Source of the DNA: Cichorium intybus | Lineage: Eukaryota > Streptophyta > Magnoliopsida > Asterales > Asteraceae | Assembly: GCA_023525715.1 (NCBI GenBank) | Contig: CM042016.1 | Span: forward strand, 81,265,382 to 81,329,381 | DNA length: 64,000 nucleotides | Direction of reading: 5' to 3' | The notes under the pieces: model-generated | Databases searched by the model: none | Told to the model about the DNA's origin: nothing | Seen by the model: the letters and a program-made list of their open reading frames with translations, nothing else | In this document: piece by piece, positions 1 through 11,780 of the stretch | Layout of the letters: each line of letters begins with the position of its first letter | How positions within the stretch are numbered: position 1 is the first letter of the stretch | Position numbers and translations under genes: made by a program

Positions 1-144
1 CATAACCGTTTTGGTATAATTTGACATAATTTTATAAAGTTATAAACGTCGTTCGATTTGCGTAAGTACTTTTAAAAAAAACTATTGTTTATTGTTATTA
101 AAACGTAAAAATTATAAAATGTAAATTCATTGTTATTGTTTTTC

Positions 145-176
<32 letters not shown>
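145..176. repeat. (TAA)n microsatellite
   Basis: About ten consecutive TAA/AAT units are visible. It lies in very AT-rich DNA followed by A-rich runs to about 275. No gene is associated with it; short poly-Tyr/Phe reading frames across it are artefacts of the repeat. Confidence 0.9.
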
Positions 177-177
<1 letters not shown>

Positions 178-277
178 ATAAAAATACTATTAATAAAATA
201 AAAGAAAAAGAAAAATACAACAAACAAACAAAATAGACAAAAGAAAAAAAAAACAAAAACAAAAAGACAAAAAATCA

Positions 278-545
278 AATCAGTGGTATAATCAGAGGTT
301 GGGAGTTCAACTCCCATAAGCCTCGTTCTGTTGCTCCATGTGGTGGAATTTTTCTCTCGAAATCCCATTGGGGGCTGGGTTTGCCCGTTTTGCGGAGCTC
401 GAACTCGGGGTCACCTGTGAAATATTCGGGTGACCCACCATCAATGTCACCGGATCTGAGTTGATCTGCTTAATTATTTCTATATATCCGAGCTGTGTGG
501 GTAGAAATTGCATGTAATCTTAATAGGATCTCTTTCTACCATTTT
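278..545 (+). mobile_element. Candidate tRNA-derived SINE or other short retroelement fragment
   Basis: A block of ordinary base composition stands out from AT-rich flanks. Near its start, TGGTATAATCAGAGG resembles a Pol III box A and AGTTCAACTCC resembles box B, and the block ends in a T-rich run near 530-550. The two boxes are only about 5 bases apart, whereas functional tRNA-type promoters usually have 25-60 bases between them. The resemblance may therefore be accidental or the head may be rearranged. I see no target-site duplication. The call is tentative. Confidence 0.28.
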
Positions 546-1818
546 CTTTTGTTGTACTATATACGTTGCGTAATACTTTGACAACCGACTGCTACATTCT
601 GCTAAGCCTGGTATTTTCACAATGAAATTTAAGAAATTTCATGTTCTTAGTCAATGTCAGAAAAAGATATATTCTAAAACATGAAATCAAAAACAAAACT
701 ATTATTGACATTCAGATCCAAAGATCGAAATATGTAGAGCTCGATTGACAAATAATGGAAAACATGACTGTTATGAATCGATTATTTTAGTTATCTTTCA
801 GATCTGGTTTTGTTGAGAAAACATACAGACGAGATACGGTTTTACTGAAGATCGATACGAGTTACAGAGGAACCAAGATCGAACTACAAAATTCAAATGA
901 AATATTATTACTAGCTTTATGAAAAAAAACCTTCATACAAACCAAGATCGGGTTCATAAAAACCGAGCAGGTGATAAAGTTCTAACAAAAATTCGGAACC
1001 TGTATGATTATGTAGGAGAAAAAGAGATAACAAAAGTATGGTAGGTCTTGGTAAAAACACACAGATTTCGGTAGAACCGGGCAATGTATTTCTTGTATTA
1101 CTGGTGAGAAACGAGGTATCAAATACCGAAATCTTGAGATAACCGACTGTTTTGAAGCCGTAAGGTGGTAGCGGTGGTCTGCAACTTGGATGTGTGTACA
1201 AGATAGATGGTAACTATGGTCGTTAGTCATGTGGTGGAGGTGGGAGGAGTGACAGAGGCAAGCTTGACGGGAGGGAGGGAGGTGAAGGAGACGACTGCAT
1301 ATAATAGTGAGTATTAGGTTTAGGTTTAGTAAATAGAATATATGTATATCTAATATAATTACAAATTTGAACCTTGTGATTTAAAATTTTAATTAAAAAA
1401 TAATTTCATTTTGTATTTTATCTTTTCTATAAAAATAATGATTTATTTTATAATTATATCCTAAAATAGTTACTACAAGTGATTTGAAAATATTATTACA
1501 TAAATATTATTAACATTTTACTAATCTTAATATCATTTGCGATTACTCTTGTACATTACATTTGAAATTGACGAAATGATGAATCAAACATATAAACCTA
1601 AAAATACTAAAAATCACTAAAACAGAATAAACATTTATAAAGGTAATTTGACCTAACTTTTTGACAATAATAGGTTTTAGAAGTTTTTTTAAACACGGTA
1701 TAGAATATAATTTCATAGTTTTTAATTTGATTTTAAATTAGTTTTCTTTAATTAAAATTGTTATATGCAATATTGCTGCCTAAAGATATGAAAGTTGAAT
1801 TCTTATTCCAAATGTAAA
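546..1818. other. AT-rich intergenic DNA, no gene recognised
   Basis: The stretch from about 640 to 1300 has slightly higher GC and several GATC-containing words (aagatcga, gatcgaac). From 1300 on it is very AT-rich. Short open frames on the minus strand between 917 and 1230 show no recognisable motif and overlap each other in different frames. I see no RNA gene. Confidence 0.5.
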
Positions 1819-4284
1819 TCTATACATATTAATAAAGGAAGCCATTTTAATGCCACTTGGCATGTCTAAGAAGCTAGAATGCCAAATGGCAATCTCTTAT
1901 ACATTCATTTAACTAATCCCAATAATTTAGGAATGTAAAACAAAAAAAAATCAGGAACGGTTATATACTGCAATTGCTAATTCCCAGTATTAAATCGGTT
2001 AATTAATGTTGGATTTAAATTGAATCCATTCGGTCCCGTTAATTTAGGAACCTAAGCAAGAAATTAGTAAGTGCTTTATTTGAAGGAGAACGAGAGACAC
2101 GAGACGTTCAAATTCTTACTTTTTTCTATAGATATTGATTTCACTCCCGATGTTCCTGTTGCCGAGGGTATCTAAACCGCTAAAGGTATAATTTAACCCC
2201 CATATATATTGACGTAGTATCATTTACCTTATTCAATTTTGAAAATCAGATATCTTTAAGTTATCTATTCCTATAATTTTTTCTTCATTGCTCTGAAAGT
2301 TTAGATGTGTTTTCGTTACTATAAAGTTGAAGATAACGATTCGTCCATATAATAATCACTCTATCTGTTTCTTGTTTCTATTAGTTTTTTTGTGGGGTTG
2401 TAAATGATCTTATGTGTATCTAATTGCTCGGATAAAACCTAGAATTTTTAACAAAAAAAAAAAGCAATTTCTGATATCAATTTTCTAAGTGAAAAATGGT
2501 TTTTGATGGCTTTTTAAATGTATATTGAATTGAAGACCTCTCTCGCTTTATTTTTTGTGGATTACTTTTTTTGTTTTCATTTGAATGTCATATTTATTTG
2601 CTTTTTAGTGTTGTAAGATTACATTGGTTTGGTGAAATTCACAAAACGTCCGTTTTGGGAATTCTTGAATTTAGGAAGTTTTGCAAACTTTTACATATAA
2701 TACAAGTGAATCGAGTTCATGCATGCATATTTTGATTCCATATTGGGCCTTTTTAGTGGATTGTAGTTACATGTGTGTGTATTCTTCCTTTTTAGCTTAG
2801 AATCAAGATGAGAGACCTTTTTTATATACCACCGTATTCATTGTTTCCACCGCCATTAATGAATGATCGGTTTTTATACCACCCTATTCATTGTTTCCAA
2901 TCGCTGGAGATATGCCGAGTTTCATATTTCTTGGTAAGGTTTTCTTATATTAATTAATCTCAATTTTTATACTTTGAAAGTTGCTAAATTTTACTGAAAG
3001 TATTTTAATTTAGGTTTCTGATAAGATGGCAAGAGATAATGTGCTCCATCAGTAAATATACCTTGCTTTGATGCTTTGAGACATCTGCAAAGCGAGACTT
3101 TCTTGTGGATGCTGTATTTCTGTCTATTACGGGTAACCAAAATGTCAATCCCTTGTAACTTAAAGTACAATTCTTCAATAGGAAAAATATTTCCCAAAGA
3201 TTTTGATGATAAAAAATATTTTGCGTTAGACTATATAAAGCATGGTAATAAGGGAATTAAAAAATATGTTGAAAAGGGCGTTTTGAGAAGGTAATATTTC
3301 ATATTTTTAAAAAGTATTTAAAGGTGCTATTTGATTATAGTAACTATCAAAGATTTCTTTTTGAACAAGTTATATATATGTTGAACTGCATCTGCGTTAT
3401 CCGGCTACATTCCATTCTCTTAGTTAAGATTGAGTTTTACGAGCAAAAGGATTCCTTATCATGTTCTTGAAGGGTTAAAAGCAATCTGTCAATTTAAACA
3501 CAAAAGGTAATCTTGATTGTTTGGCTTCAAATATTTATCAAAATCATATCATTAACACATACAAACATAATTCCACCACATGAACTAAGAGTAAAAAATT
3601 CTACCCTTTCGGAATCTTCAAGGCAAAATTCCATGAAAAGATTGTCCAAGTTGCATTCTACTTTGAAGTTTGCTTAAACGAATTGGCATGCTACGTTGTT
3701 ATTTTATGACCTTTACCCATTAAAAGATTGTTATTTCCTACGATGTGTAAATTTTTTCAAGTACATTGCTGAAGAGAAATAAATGTCATGGAATTTAAGA
3801 ACTAAATGGAAAAAATAAGAAAGATTTATTAAGTAATATGCATTTGATTGATGACTAACGAGTTTGTTAGTATTCTGTCTTCACCTAAAATTATACAGTT
3901 AAAAGATATAGAGGCGGTTTAAGAGATATAGAGACAGTTTGGATGTGCTGCAAAAGTTTGGGGTTTTATAGCGTTTTTGGTTATATTCTTTTAATACATA
4001 AAAAGTTGGGTTTCTTAATTTTTAGTAATGGAATTCAATTATGTATATTTTATAATTAATATCTCTTGATTTAAAACTCACTACTGAACATTGTTAACCA
4101 AAATCTAAAGAAACAGATACAACCAGCCTAATCCATTTAATGTGGACACAACATGTAACACTCAGTGATTCTTCTTCCAAGTCATATCCTATTCTATCCT
4201 TTAAATTTTCAATGCCTTACAATTTTTTTTGTTTTCGTTTTTTAATGGATTATCAACCGTGTAACACATAGGTTTGTAAACTAG
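1819..4284 (+). mobile_element. Non-autonomous Helitron
   Basis: The left end is TCTATACATATTAATAAAGG immediately after an A, which matches the TC-start 5' terminus of plant Helitrons (typically TCTATACTATTA...). The right end has a short hairpin at 4255-4274 (arms AACC/GGTT and TGT/ACA) six bases before CTAG at 4281-4284, followed by T. Insertion between A and T without a target duplication is the Helitron signature. The 2466-bp interior shows no Rep/helicase reading frame, so the element would depend on an autonomous partner. A 72-codon frame at 3076-3294 could be part of captured or degenerate sequence. The ends are seen in the sequence; the family assignment follows from known Helitron structure. 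Confidence 0.72.
3076..3294 (+). other. Short open frame inside the Helitron, possibly captured exon
   Basis: This 72-codon frame contains a lysine/aspartate-rich C-terminal half (for example KDFDDKKYFALDYIKHGNKG) and ends at a TAA followed by AT-rich DNA. I do not recognise the family. A GT-containing stretch (AAGGTAATATTT) at the 3' end could be a splice donor, which would fit a captured exon, but a chance frame in AT-rich DNA is just as possible. Confidence 0.2.
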
Positions 4285-4890
4285 TATTGTTATATAATCT
4301 AATCTAATGTAATATAGTTAACTAGAGGGGTTAGTTTTCTAAGACGAAAGTTATTGAAATATTTACGTCATTGTAATTTTTTATGTAGCGAATTATAAAA
4401 TAATAAAATAAAATTTTCATGTATTTGAGCGTTGATTACAATAAAAGCACCAAACTTTTTATTTAAAACACAATATGTATCCGATTTTAACGATTTTTTC
4501 CAATACGTGAAGCACCAAAATTAGCAGTAATGTATTTTTATTTTTAACCAAAATATCAATTTAATATTAACTTTAACCACAAATAAGAACATATATATTT
4601 CATTTTTTGACTTAAAACAATAATGTTTTTTTAATGACATGTCAATTTAATCTTAAACTACGTAAAACTCAAACTAAAACACCAAAACATTGTTATTTTC
4701 AACTCAATATAACATTGTACTTACATTATTAACAAAAGCACAATGTATTTTTAATGAAAAGCAACACGATTTTCTATTTTGAACAAAAAATAACAACATG
4801 CTTATATTTTTAACCTAAGAAATCAATATATTTTTCACCTAAAGCGTCCGTAAAAAAAATTAATCGCAAAAAGGAAATTATTTGTCGGCA
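4285..4890. other. AT-rich sequence with loosely repeated A/C-rich words
   Basis: From about 4430 to 4850 words such as AAAACAC, CAATATGTAT and TTTTTAACC recur at intervals of tens of bases, giving a degenerate minisatellite look. Such tracts are common inside the 3' half of non-autonomous Helitrons, which would fit the hairpin/CTAG terminus just downstream. No gene is seen. Confidence 0.4.
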
Positions 4891-5082
<192 letters not shown>

Positions 5083-5108
5083 CTAGGTGTGTAGCTGCGT
5101 GATGCAGC
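5083..5108 (-). other. Possible second Helitron 3' terminus facing the first
   Basis: Read on the minus strand, this is GCTGC-ATCAC-GCAGC, then seven bases and CTAG at 5083-5086 followed by T. It shares GCTGCATC and the CTAG end with the terminus at 4891-4916 in inverted orientation, so related elements may have inserted tail to tail at the microsatellite. No matching 5' end was found to the right. Confidence 0.38.
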
Positions 5109-5629
5109 AACGAAAAATAGTTTATTTCGATTATTAGTTTTTGGATGGTGATTTGTTTCCTTACATGTGTAATTTTCGTTAGTAAATAGTTTCATTTACG
5201 CGAGTAGTTTTTTAGAACATATCATATTCCAAAAACCGCACGATTGCATATGGAGTCGGGATAATTTAGAAAGATACATGACAATTTCACTTTCTTGGAT
5301 GGTGGCGAACATGTCTCCAATGCATGAGTTTATAAAAAGGTCTTCTAAAATGAACACTTGAAATGATTATATTCTCCCTTTCGAGCATATTCTACTACAA
5401 AAAGTCAACGAAACTAAAAAATAGGGTTTCTCGTGTCGATGGAAGTGTTGGTCATCGAAGTATGTCAAAATTTGCTTAAAAGTCATTGTTTGTAATTATA
5501 TCACATAACTTTAAGATTATTTTAGAATAATAAGCAAGTGCTTTATATGTTATAATAAGGATAGCATGTAAGTGTAATCTATAAAAATGAAATAGGATGT
5601 TTACAATTGAATATTTTACTTTCTGTTAG

Positions 5630-5970
5630 GGATGAGAATCGGTCCGGACCGGGATCGGACCGGACCGGACCGAGAACCGAAAAACTGAATAACCGAGAAC
5701 CGGTTTATAGGAAACGAAGAACCGGGAACCAAACCGAATACCCCGGTTTCGGTTCGGTTCCGGTCATGTTCCGGTTCGGTTATACAAGGTAGTGTGCTAT
5801 TAAGAAATGTGTTCCGTTCCGAACTCGGTCCGAACCGGACCGAGAACCGAAGAAACAAGAACCGATTTTGTGGAAAATGGAGAACCGAGAACCGAACCGA
5901 ATACACGGTTCCAGTTCCGGTTCGGTTCGGTTCGGTTCGGTTCCTGGTCCGGTCCGGTTCTCCGGGTCAA
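5630..5970. repeat. CCGGAC/CGGTTC-rich repeat, possibly hAT-like MITE
   Basis: Between AT-rich flanks lies a block dominated by GGACCG, GAACCG and CGGTTCGG words. It contains two direct, imperfect copies of an ~175-bp unit (about 5640-5790 and 5815-5960), each running from a GGACCGAGAACCG stretch to a CGGTTCGGTT stretch. The left edge GGGATGAGAATCGG resembles termini of plant hAT MITEs, and the right side has an imperfect inverted match ending GCTCATC near 5980. No 8-bp target duplication is evident. Confidence 0.5.
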
Positions 5971-6103
5971 AAGCTCATCGAAAGTTTCGATGAATAATTT
6001 CTTTTAGGTGAGTGATGTATAGTTTCTCTTCACTAATTATGACGTTGTAATAAACAAATCAATGAAAAAAGAGGTTAGCATCATGAACGCATACCAATTT
6101 TTT

Positions 6104-6660
6104 GTTGGGATATAACAAAACGAGTTAAGCACTTCAAACAAATCGATATTTGCTTTCGGTGACACGAGCGGAATAAAATTACCGAAAAAAAAAGGTAAAC
6201 GAAAATGTAAAATCGGAACAAGATATTTAACGTGGTTCGGTCACGGGATCACGATCTACGTCCACGGGCGAACGAGAAAAAGAGTTTTATTATCACCAAA
6301 GAAATTACAATCATACAAGGCCTAAACTGCCATTGTAATCTGATCACTCACAATATTGTATCACTCAAATTTTGGCTGCCAAATAAAGGCTCTGCACAAA
6401 AATACCTCACAATATATCTCTTTGGAATGTTTAGCTCACAAGAGTTTCTAATGTTTCCTCTTGATTTTTGCTTGTTGTTAGTACATTGTTCTCAACCAAA
6501 AAACCTTTATAGGCATGAGAATGCCATGTGAATGTGCAAATTGAAGTCAGGCGTGAAGAATATTTTCCAATTTTCCTCACCTACCATTTTGTTGACTTTG
6601 ATATTTGTTTGTTCAAACATATTCATATTTAACATTTTTTACGAACGATTCCAATATTTT
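6104..6660 (-). mobile_element. Degenerate copia-type LTR segment
   Basis: The tract begins TGTTGGGATATAACA and contains TTTAACGTGGTTCGGTC followed by CTACGTCCACGGG at about 6226-6269. The same phrase occurs in the better-defined LTR at 43245-43579, so the two are probably related LTRs. No polypurine tract, primer site or clean right end (CAACA) is visible here, so limits are approximate. Confidence 0.4.
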
Positions 6661-7026
6661 GGTAACAACTAGTTCGGTTATATTAACAAATGGACTGAGA
6701 GATTGTTTTCATCATGTATCTTTGTATAGTTTCTATGATTTATTAAATTAGGTTGTTTCTATGAAAAACATATTGTCTGTTGCTATAAAAATTGAATGCG
6801 GGTTTGTATTATTAGTAAAACCGGAAGTATGTTAATTTAATCAACACCACCTCGCATCCAAATCACGACCAATTGTATTTAATGTACTAATGCCAGTATT
6901 TGTTTTCGGCTCATTTGACCTAATATGTTTTTAACTCTACTCAATGTACGAGTATATTGTTAGTCCACACAAGGTACCAGGCATCATGGATGTCATGTCC
7001 CCAATCACTTAATCTACAAGGCCATG
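6661..7026. other. AT-rich intergenic DNA
   Basis: Nothing recognisable is seen. It ends in the target site of the adjacent hAT element. Confidence 0.5.
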
Positions 7027-8318
7027 CCATATAGCAGGGCCGGCCCCAAGATTCTGGAGGCCCTGTACAATTTGCTAATTTTAGGCCTTAAAACTTGTAA
7101 ATTCTACAAAATTAAATAACTATAAAACGTATTGTTCATATTAAAAAAGTCCATTTTCACAAATGGTTTATTAAATTTATGTCTCCTGCAACTTTTTTGG
7201 CCACCCTTTTGATTCCACAGGAAACATTTGCAACCTTAAAATAACCTGCACACCTACAAAACATTTCTAAGTATAAGTTCCTATATTCTATACAAAATTT
7301 CACAAAAGTTTAAGAAAATATATTACCTTCCTCCATGTAGCAGAAAGCCCAAGGCAGCAAACAAATAGAACTCAATAACAATTCAAAGATCAGTTCTTGA
7401 CTACACAATTTATTTAATAAAGATCAAATTTTTATAAAGGAATGAAACTGTATAAAATATTGGAGTTTAACATTGTGTGTATTATTTGAAACCTTAGACT
7501 TGATTTGAAAAAGGAAAAAAGACTCATTTCCGTTAACTTAATCGGTAATCATTCCACATGGAATTCATTCACATTCAAGTTCATTATATGTTTAACAAGT
7601 ATTAGGTTTTCATAAGCAATTTCAAATAATAGTGCAGACTCTAACTTGCGAAGTGGCAAACCAAGTTTTTTTTTTACCAAAATTATGTGCAATGAAAGAA
7701 AATTTGCTACTGAATCAAATAAAATATTGGCAGAATTTATTAACCAATACCTGGAGCGACATCGGGAATTCTTGAACATATAATCAAATTAATCAAATAA
7801 AATATTGGCAGAAAATTTGTTTCAATTTGGTGATCGAACATATACCTAATGATTTGGGACTGAGAATTCTTGAGAATCTGAGAATCTGAGAAACAAACCA
7901 AGAATTGAAACTTGGAAGTCTTAATCAGATTTGTGCTTGTGATGGGTTGAACGAGACTGGTTGAACGAGACTGGACGAAAAAACTGAGAATGAGAATCAA
8001 ACATATACCAATATTTTTATAGACTATTGCAGAAGAGGAACTTTAATTGGTTTCCATCTAGAAAATCGGACTACGTATTCATAGCTCATAAAAGATCATG
8101 ATGATTAACGCTTCGATTTTGTTTCCATGTTCCTGATTCGCTCATATTCCAGCTCAACGCCTTCCATCTTGCGGTTGTACCAGTTTTAAGTTTAAACCCT
8201 AAATTAGATTGGGCCCAACAGTATGATAATGCATCAACGATATTTAGTCCCCTAATAGCTGATGGGCCCTGTTCACAAGCACATTTTGAACTCCCCTTGG
8301 GCCGGGCCTGCCATATAG
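7027..8318. repeat. 8-bp target-site duplication of the hAT element
   Basis: CCATATAG occurs at 7027-7034 directly before the left terminus and again at 8311-8318 directly after the right terminus. A perfect 8-bp duplication is the hallmark of hAT transposition. Confidence 0.93.
7035..8310. mobile_element. Non-autonomous hAT element (1276 bp)
   Basis: The left end CAGGGCCGGCCCCAAG and the right end CTTGGGCCGGGCCTG are inverted repeats with a few mismatches, and the element is flanked by the 8-bp duplication CCATATAG. CAGGGCCGG-type termini are typical of a plant hAT lineage. The AT-rich interior encodes no recognisable transposase or hAT dimerisation domain, so it is non-autonomous. It carries small internal duplications (AATCAAATAAAATATTGGCA near 7718 and 7790; AACGAGACTGG twice near 7950-7975). 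The perfect duplication suggests the insertion is not ancient. Confidence 0.93.
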
Positions 8319-8984
8319 ATGTGTCAAAAATAACTGAAACCGAATAGACCGTCTCAAATAAATATGGGTCGATTTATTTGATTGAATTTAATAGCTTTTC
8401 GGTTCGATGTTCAGTTTTCGATTTGCCCAAGTAAATCATACCTTATTTTCAATTTTTGGTTCTGTTTTTCACCATTCAATTTAACCAAAATAATCAAATA
8501 AAATTTTACATAATTGTTTGCATATTCATTATATGGTATATTTGATAATTGTTGGGTACAACCATGTTGATGGTGTTTTCTTAAACCTACTAACTTTTTT
8601 TTTTGTTTAAGTGTTATGTAATGTAACACCCGACTTATTAACCAAAAACACCCCAAAAATTTTCATTTTTGAAACCAAATATTTTACAGTTAAAACATAA
8701 GTAGGGGTATTAGTTAATATAATACGAGTACAAGAGTATCACGAAGTACAATACATAAAATATTATACATTCTTCAAGCCGGGTCGTTACTTCAAATACT
8801 AAGTCCTCAGTCACGGACTTTATCCTTTCCCTTGACGGGATCACGCTCACCTGCAGGGACATATCAAATAAAACGGTGAACTATAAAGCCCAATGAGTAA
8901 TCAAATCAAGAATAACATGTATAAGAATAAAATTCTCTATACAAAGTCAAATATGTATTATCATTCAATACAAAATCAAATATG

Positions 8985-9215
8985 GCTCACGGGTTAGCCC
9001 GCTGTTGCCTTGGCTCACGGGTTAGCCCGCTATTGCCTAGACTCACGGCTTATCCGGTCTTGTCTATATAAGTTTGACTCACAGCTCCGTTCTTGTCTAT
9101 TAAAGACTCACGGCTTATCTGATCTTGTTATATCACAGTTTACATAGATATAATGACTCACAGCTCCGTTCTTGTCTATAACAGACTCACGGCTTATCTG
9201 ATCTTGTCATATTTC
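8985..9215. repeat. Tandem array within the solo LTR
   Basis: Units of roughly 25-45 bases share GGCTCACGGGTTAGCCCGC or its variant GACTCACGGCTTATC followed by TCTTGTC. At least seven partial copies are visible. Some units contain the small inverted pair CGGGTTAGCCCG. Confidence 0.75.
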
Positions 9216-9700
9216 AAATCATGTAATTTGTCATCTTTGTCCCCCAAAATCATATTCATCTGCAGCTACTCATATATTGTTTATCACAACGGATAACAGT
9301 GAGATTACTCACCTGAAGGTTTGCTACAACTAGCGTTTGTTATTCCTTGCCTTGAAATGAGATCCGTAGGATTTTGTCCCGTACCTATAATTTCATTTAT
9401 TATCAAAATGATTATAGGTTAATAACCATTCCAATTAACTCTAATGCAATAGAGTTCAATACAATATCATTATAAACAATGTCTAGTTAATAAACTTCCC
9501 GTTTACTAACTTTTTATGAATTTTACTATTCACCGAGGCATTCGAATCGATCTACAGTGCCCCCGAGGGGTCGAAAACTCAATATAAAAATGTTCCCAAA
9601 CTTTTCAGACCATAACGAGCCTACGGTTCAAGTTTGAGCTAAATCAGACAAGCCAAACAAAAGTTAGCATTTTTGATCCCCTGCCTGGCCTTGCTTTGGA

Positions 9701-9735
9701 GGCGCACTGCGCCTAGAATAGGGCGCACTGCGCCC
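9701..9735. repeat. CpG-rich palindromes in the solo LTR
   Basis: GGCGCACTGCGCC (9701-9713) and GGGCGCACTGCGCCC (about 9721-9735) are near-perfect palindromes centred on one base, separated by an AT-rich spacer. A degenerate third arm (TGCGCCAGTGCAG) follows. They stand out in an otherwise AT-rich LTR. Confidence 0.8.
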
Positions 9736-10261
9736 TGCGCCAGTGCAGCCTCCTGGGCAGTCGCGATTTGTGCACTGTAGCTTGCAGTTTTGGTCTATAA
9801 GTTCTTAATGCTGTTCTTAATCGTTTGGGGTTTATTCCTAGGCTAAAACCTTACATTTTAACAAGGTTTTTAACCCCCAAAACACACTCAATCAAACATA
9901 TGAAGAATTAGGGTTCTTAGTTCTAACAACCCCAAAACTTCAAATTCATCCAAAATAACAATCTACTTCCATTTTCTTGAATTAAGCCCTTATTATTATG
10001 ACTTAATGGAAGTATCTAACCATTTTAACCACACAATTATAACTGCAAATGCAGTTTTTGGGTTCTACAAAACTCATCAAGAACAACTAGACAAGAACTT
10101 GGATTACTAACCTTTCAAACTTCCAATTCTACCCTTTGAAGCTATAATCCGATTTTGCAAGCTTCAATCTTCAAGAATCCTCTAAAGCCTTGCTGAAATC
10201 GCTCAAGAACACCTCTCCCGTAAGTGCCAAAAATCTGCACACAAATGGGAGAAGCTTCCAA

Positions 10262-10272
10262 GCTTTTATACC
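10262..10272 (-). promoter_or_regulatory. TATA-like box of the solo LTR
   Basis: GGTATAAAAGC on the minus strand matches a plant TATA box and lies inside the LTR, giving the inferred transcription orientation. No transcript evidence is available. Confidence 0.45.
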
Positions 10273-10503
10273 TCCAAAAATTACATTTTGGTCCTTGAAG
10301 TTGCATTTTTAAGACTTTTGCCACAATTTACACAAATAATGACAAAATCAGATTTTTATAACATTTTAAGTCCAAGACTCAAAATATTATTACGAAACAA
10401 GTCCTTTTCTGTCCAAAAGACCAAATTACCCTTCTAAGGTAAAATGACCATTTTGCCCTTTTTATTATAATTACATAATAACATGTTTTGGCGTTACATG
10501 TAA

Positions 10504-11780
10504 TCATAAACGTGTTTTCTTGTTGTGAAACGATTGATTTGTTTTTTTAAATGAAGATGGGATTGCAAACATAGGTGTTATTATATGGGTATTGAAAAAA
10601 ATATCTCATGCTGTGACATGTGTCGGTGAAGGTCAACTCCCACAACACACACACCCACACATATAGGGGGTTTATTTAAGATCACTCGATCCTAATCTAA
10701 ACCGGAGGAAGACCCAATACAGCCGAAGTGGAACAGTTGTCTAAAGCAACCAGAAAACAGAGGCGAGACGAAGCCAGTGCTGTTAAGGTGTGCATCTCAG
10801 ACAAGTCTCCAGACCTTCGTACTAGTAGGAGTCCTTTGCTCCGGTCAGATTATCCATGGCGGATTTGAAATGACAAAGGGGTGACGCTTCAGAAGATCTG
10901 TGGAAGGTTGAACTGAAGGCGAACAGATCAGTAGGACTAAGGCAGCCTTGCCTTGTCCGGATCCGAAGCTATGTCCAGTGTTGAGATCCGAAGGTTGCTA
11001 ATCATTAGGACTGAGGAAGGTCAAACCTCGTTCGGATTAGAAGTTACGTCCTCAACATGGATATGAAATAAGACATCCATGATTGATAGCAGAAGTCAGT
11101 TGGTGACAGAATCGTTACCAGACTAAAAGCATTGTGACTAAGAGATAACCTTTATCTGTACCGAAGGGCGATATCCGAGGATGACTCTCATCACTGTCTC
11201 ATGCAGATCATAGTTCATCGTGAAAACAATAGCTCGTCCTATGGACACATGAATGAACTCATCAGCAAAAGAAAAAGATGAATCCGTAGTATCCTTTATC
11301 CGAATTCTTTCTTGAAGGAAGAGTTAACCCCTATACGAAGTATAGTTCGACAGAAGTTGCATAAGCACAAGTCGGACAGTTACAGTCTCGTTCGTTCGAA
11401 GGGTGATCTCAACAAGACACCATACGCATGCTCAATAATGTTCCGAAGTTTTGCATGTGCATGGTTAAATTTTTCTTTATTAGTCAATGCACGTTGCGAC
11501 GAAAATATCCAATTCAGCACCTAACATTACCATATGGTGCCATGAATCCTCGAGTGTGTGCATATACGACATCACAAAGACAATATTTATCTGCAAAAAT
11601 AATCATACGTCTAACATGCCCTAACTTATTTCATGACTCTTTATGTAGGTTTAAACCTTTTCTACACACAGTGTTAACTTCTTCAATTCATGTATCTAAC
11701 CAGCATTTTAGTTGCTCGTTAGTCCATTGTTGTTTCTCATTCATTTCTAATAAGAATTTCAGAGATTTCAGCATAAGAGT
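10504..11780. other. Unrecognised block of higher GC
   Basis: From about 10650 to 11460 the base composition is balanced, unlike its surroundings, and words such as GATCCGAAG, TCCGGATC and CGAAGG recur. No long open frame or known domain is present. It could be non-coding internal or LTR sequence of an unidentified element, or an old gene remnant. Nothing firmer can be said. Confidence 0.35.

Larger units (their letters stand above)
8622..10498 (-). mobile_element. Solo LTR of a Ty3/gypsy-type element (1877 bp)
   Basis: The sequence starts TGTAACACCCGAC and ends TTTTGGCGTTACA (TG...CA with inverted TGTAACRCC ends). It is flanked on both sides by the 5-bp direct repeat TGTAA (8617-8621 and 10499-10503), exactly as left by LTR-retrotransposon integration. 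There is no primer site, polypurine tract or coding region beside it, so it is a solo LTR produced by LTR-LTR recombination. Transcription orientation is inferred to be minus from a TATA-like box GGTATAAAAGC read on that strand (10262-10272). It contains a tandem array at 8985-9215 and CpG-rich palindromes near 9701-9735. Confidence 0.9.

Noticed and set aside
280..330. A tRNA gene
   Set aside because: Box-like words are present but no cloverleaf with acceptor pairing can be drawn.
7549..8000. Minus-strand frames inside the hAT element as possible transposase
   Set aside because: No BED zinc finger, DDE block or hAT dimerisation motif is visible.
8985..9215. Regularly spaced repeats that might suggest a CRISPR-like array
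   Set aside because: Units vary in length and the spacers are themselves repeated; it lies inside a plant LTR, so it is a tandem repeat.
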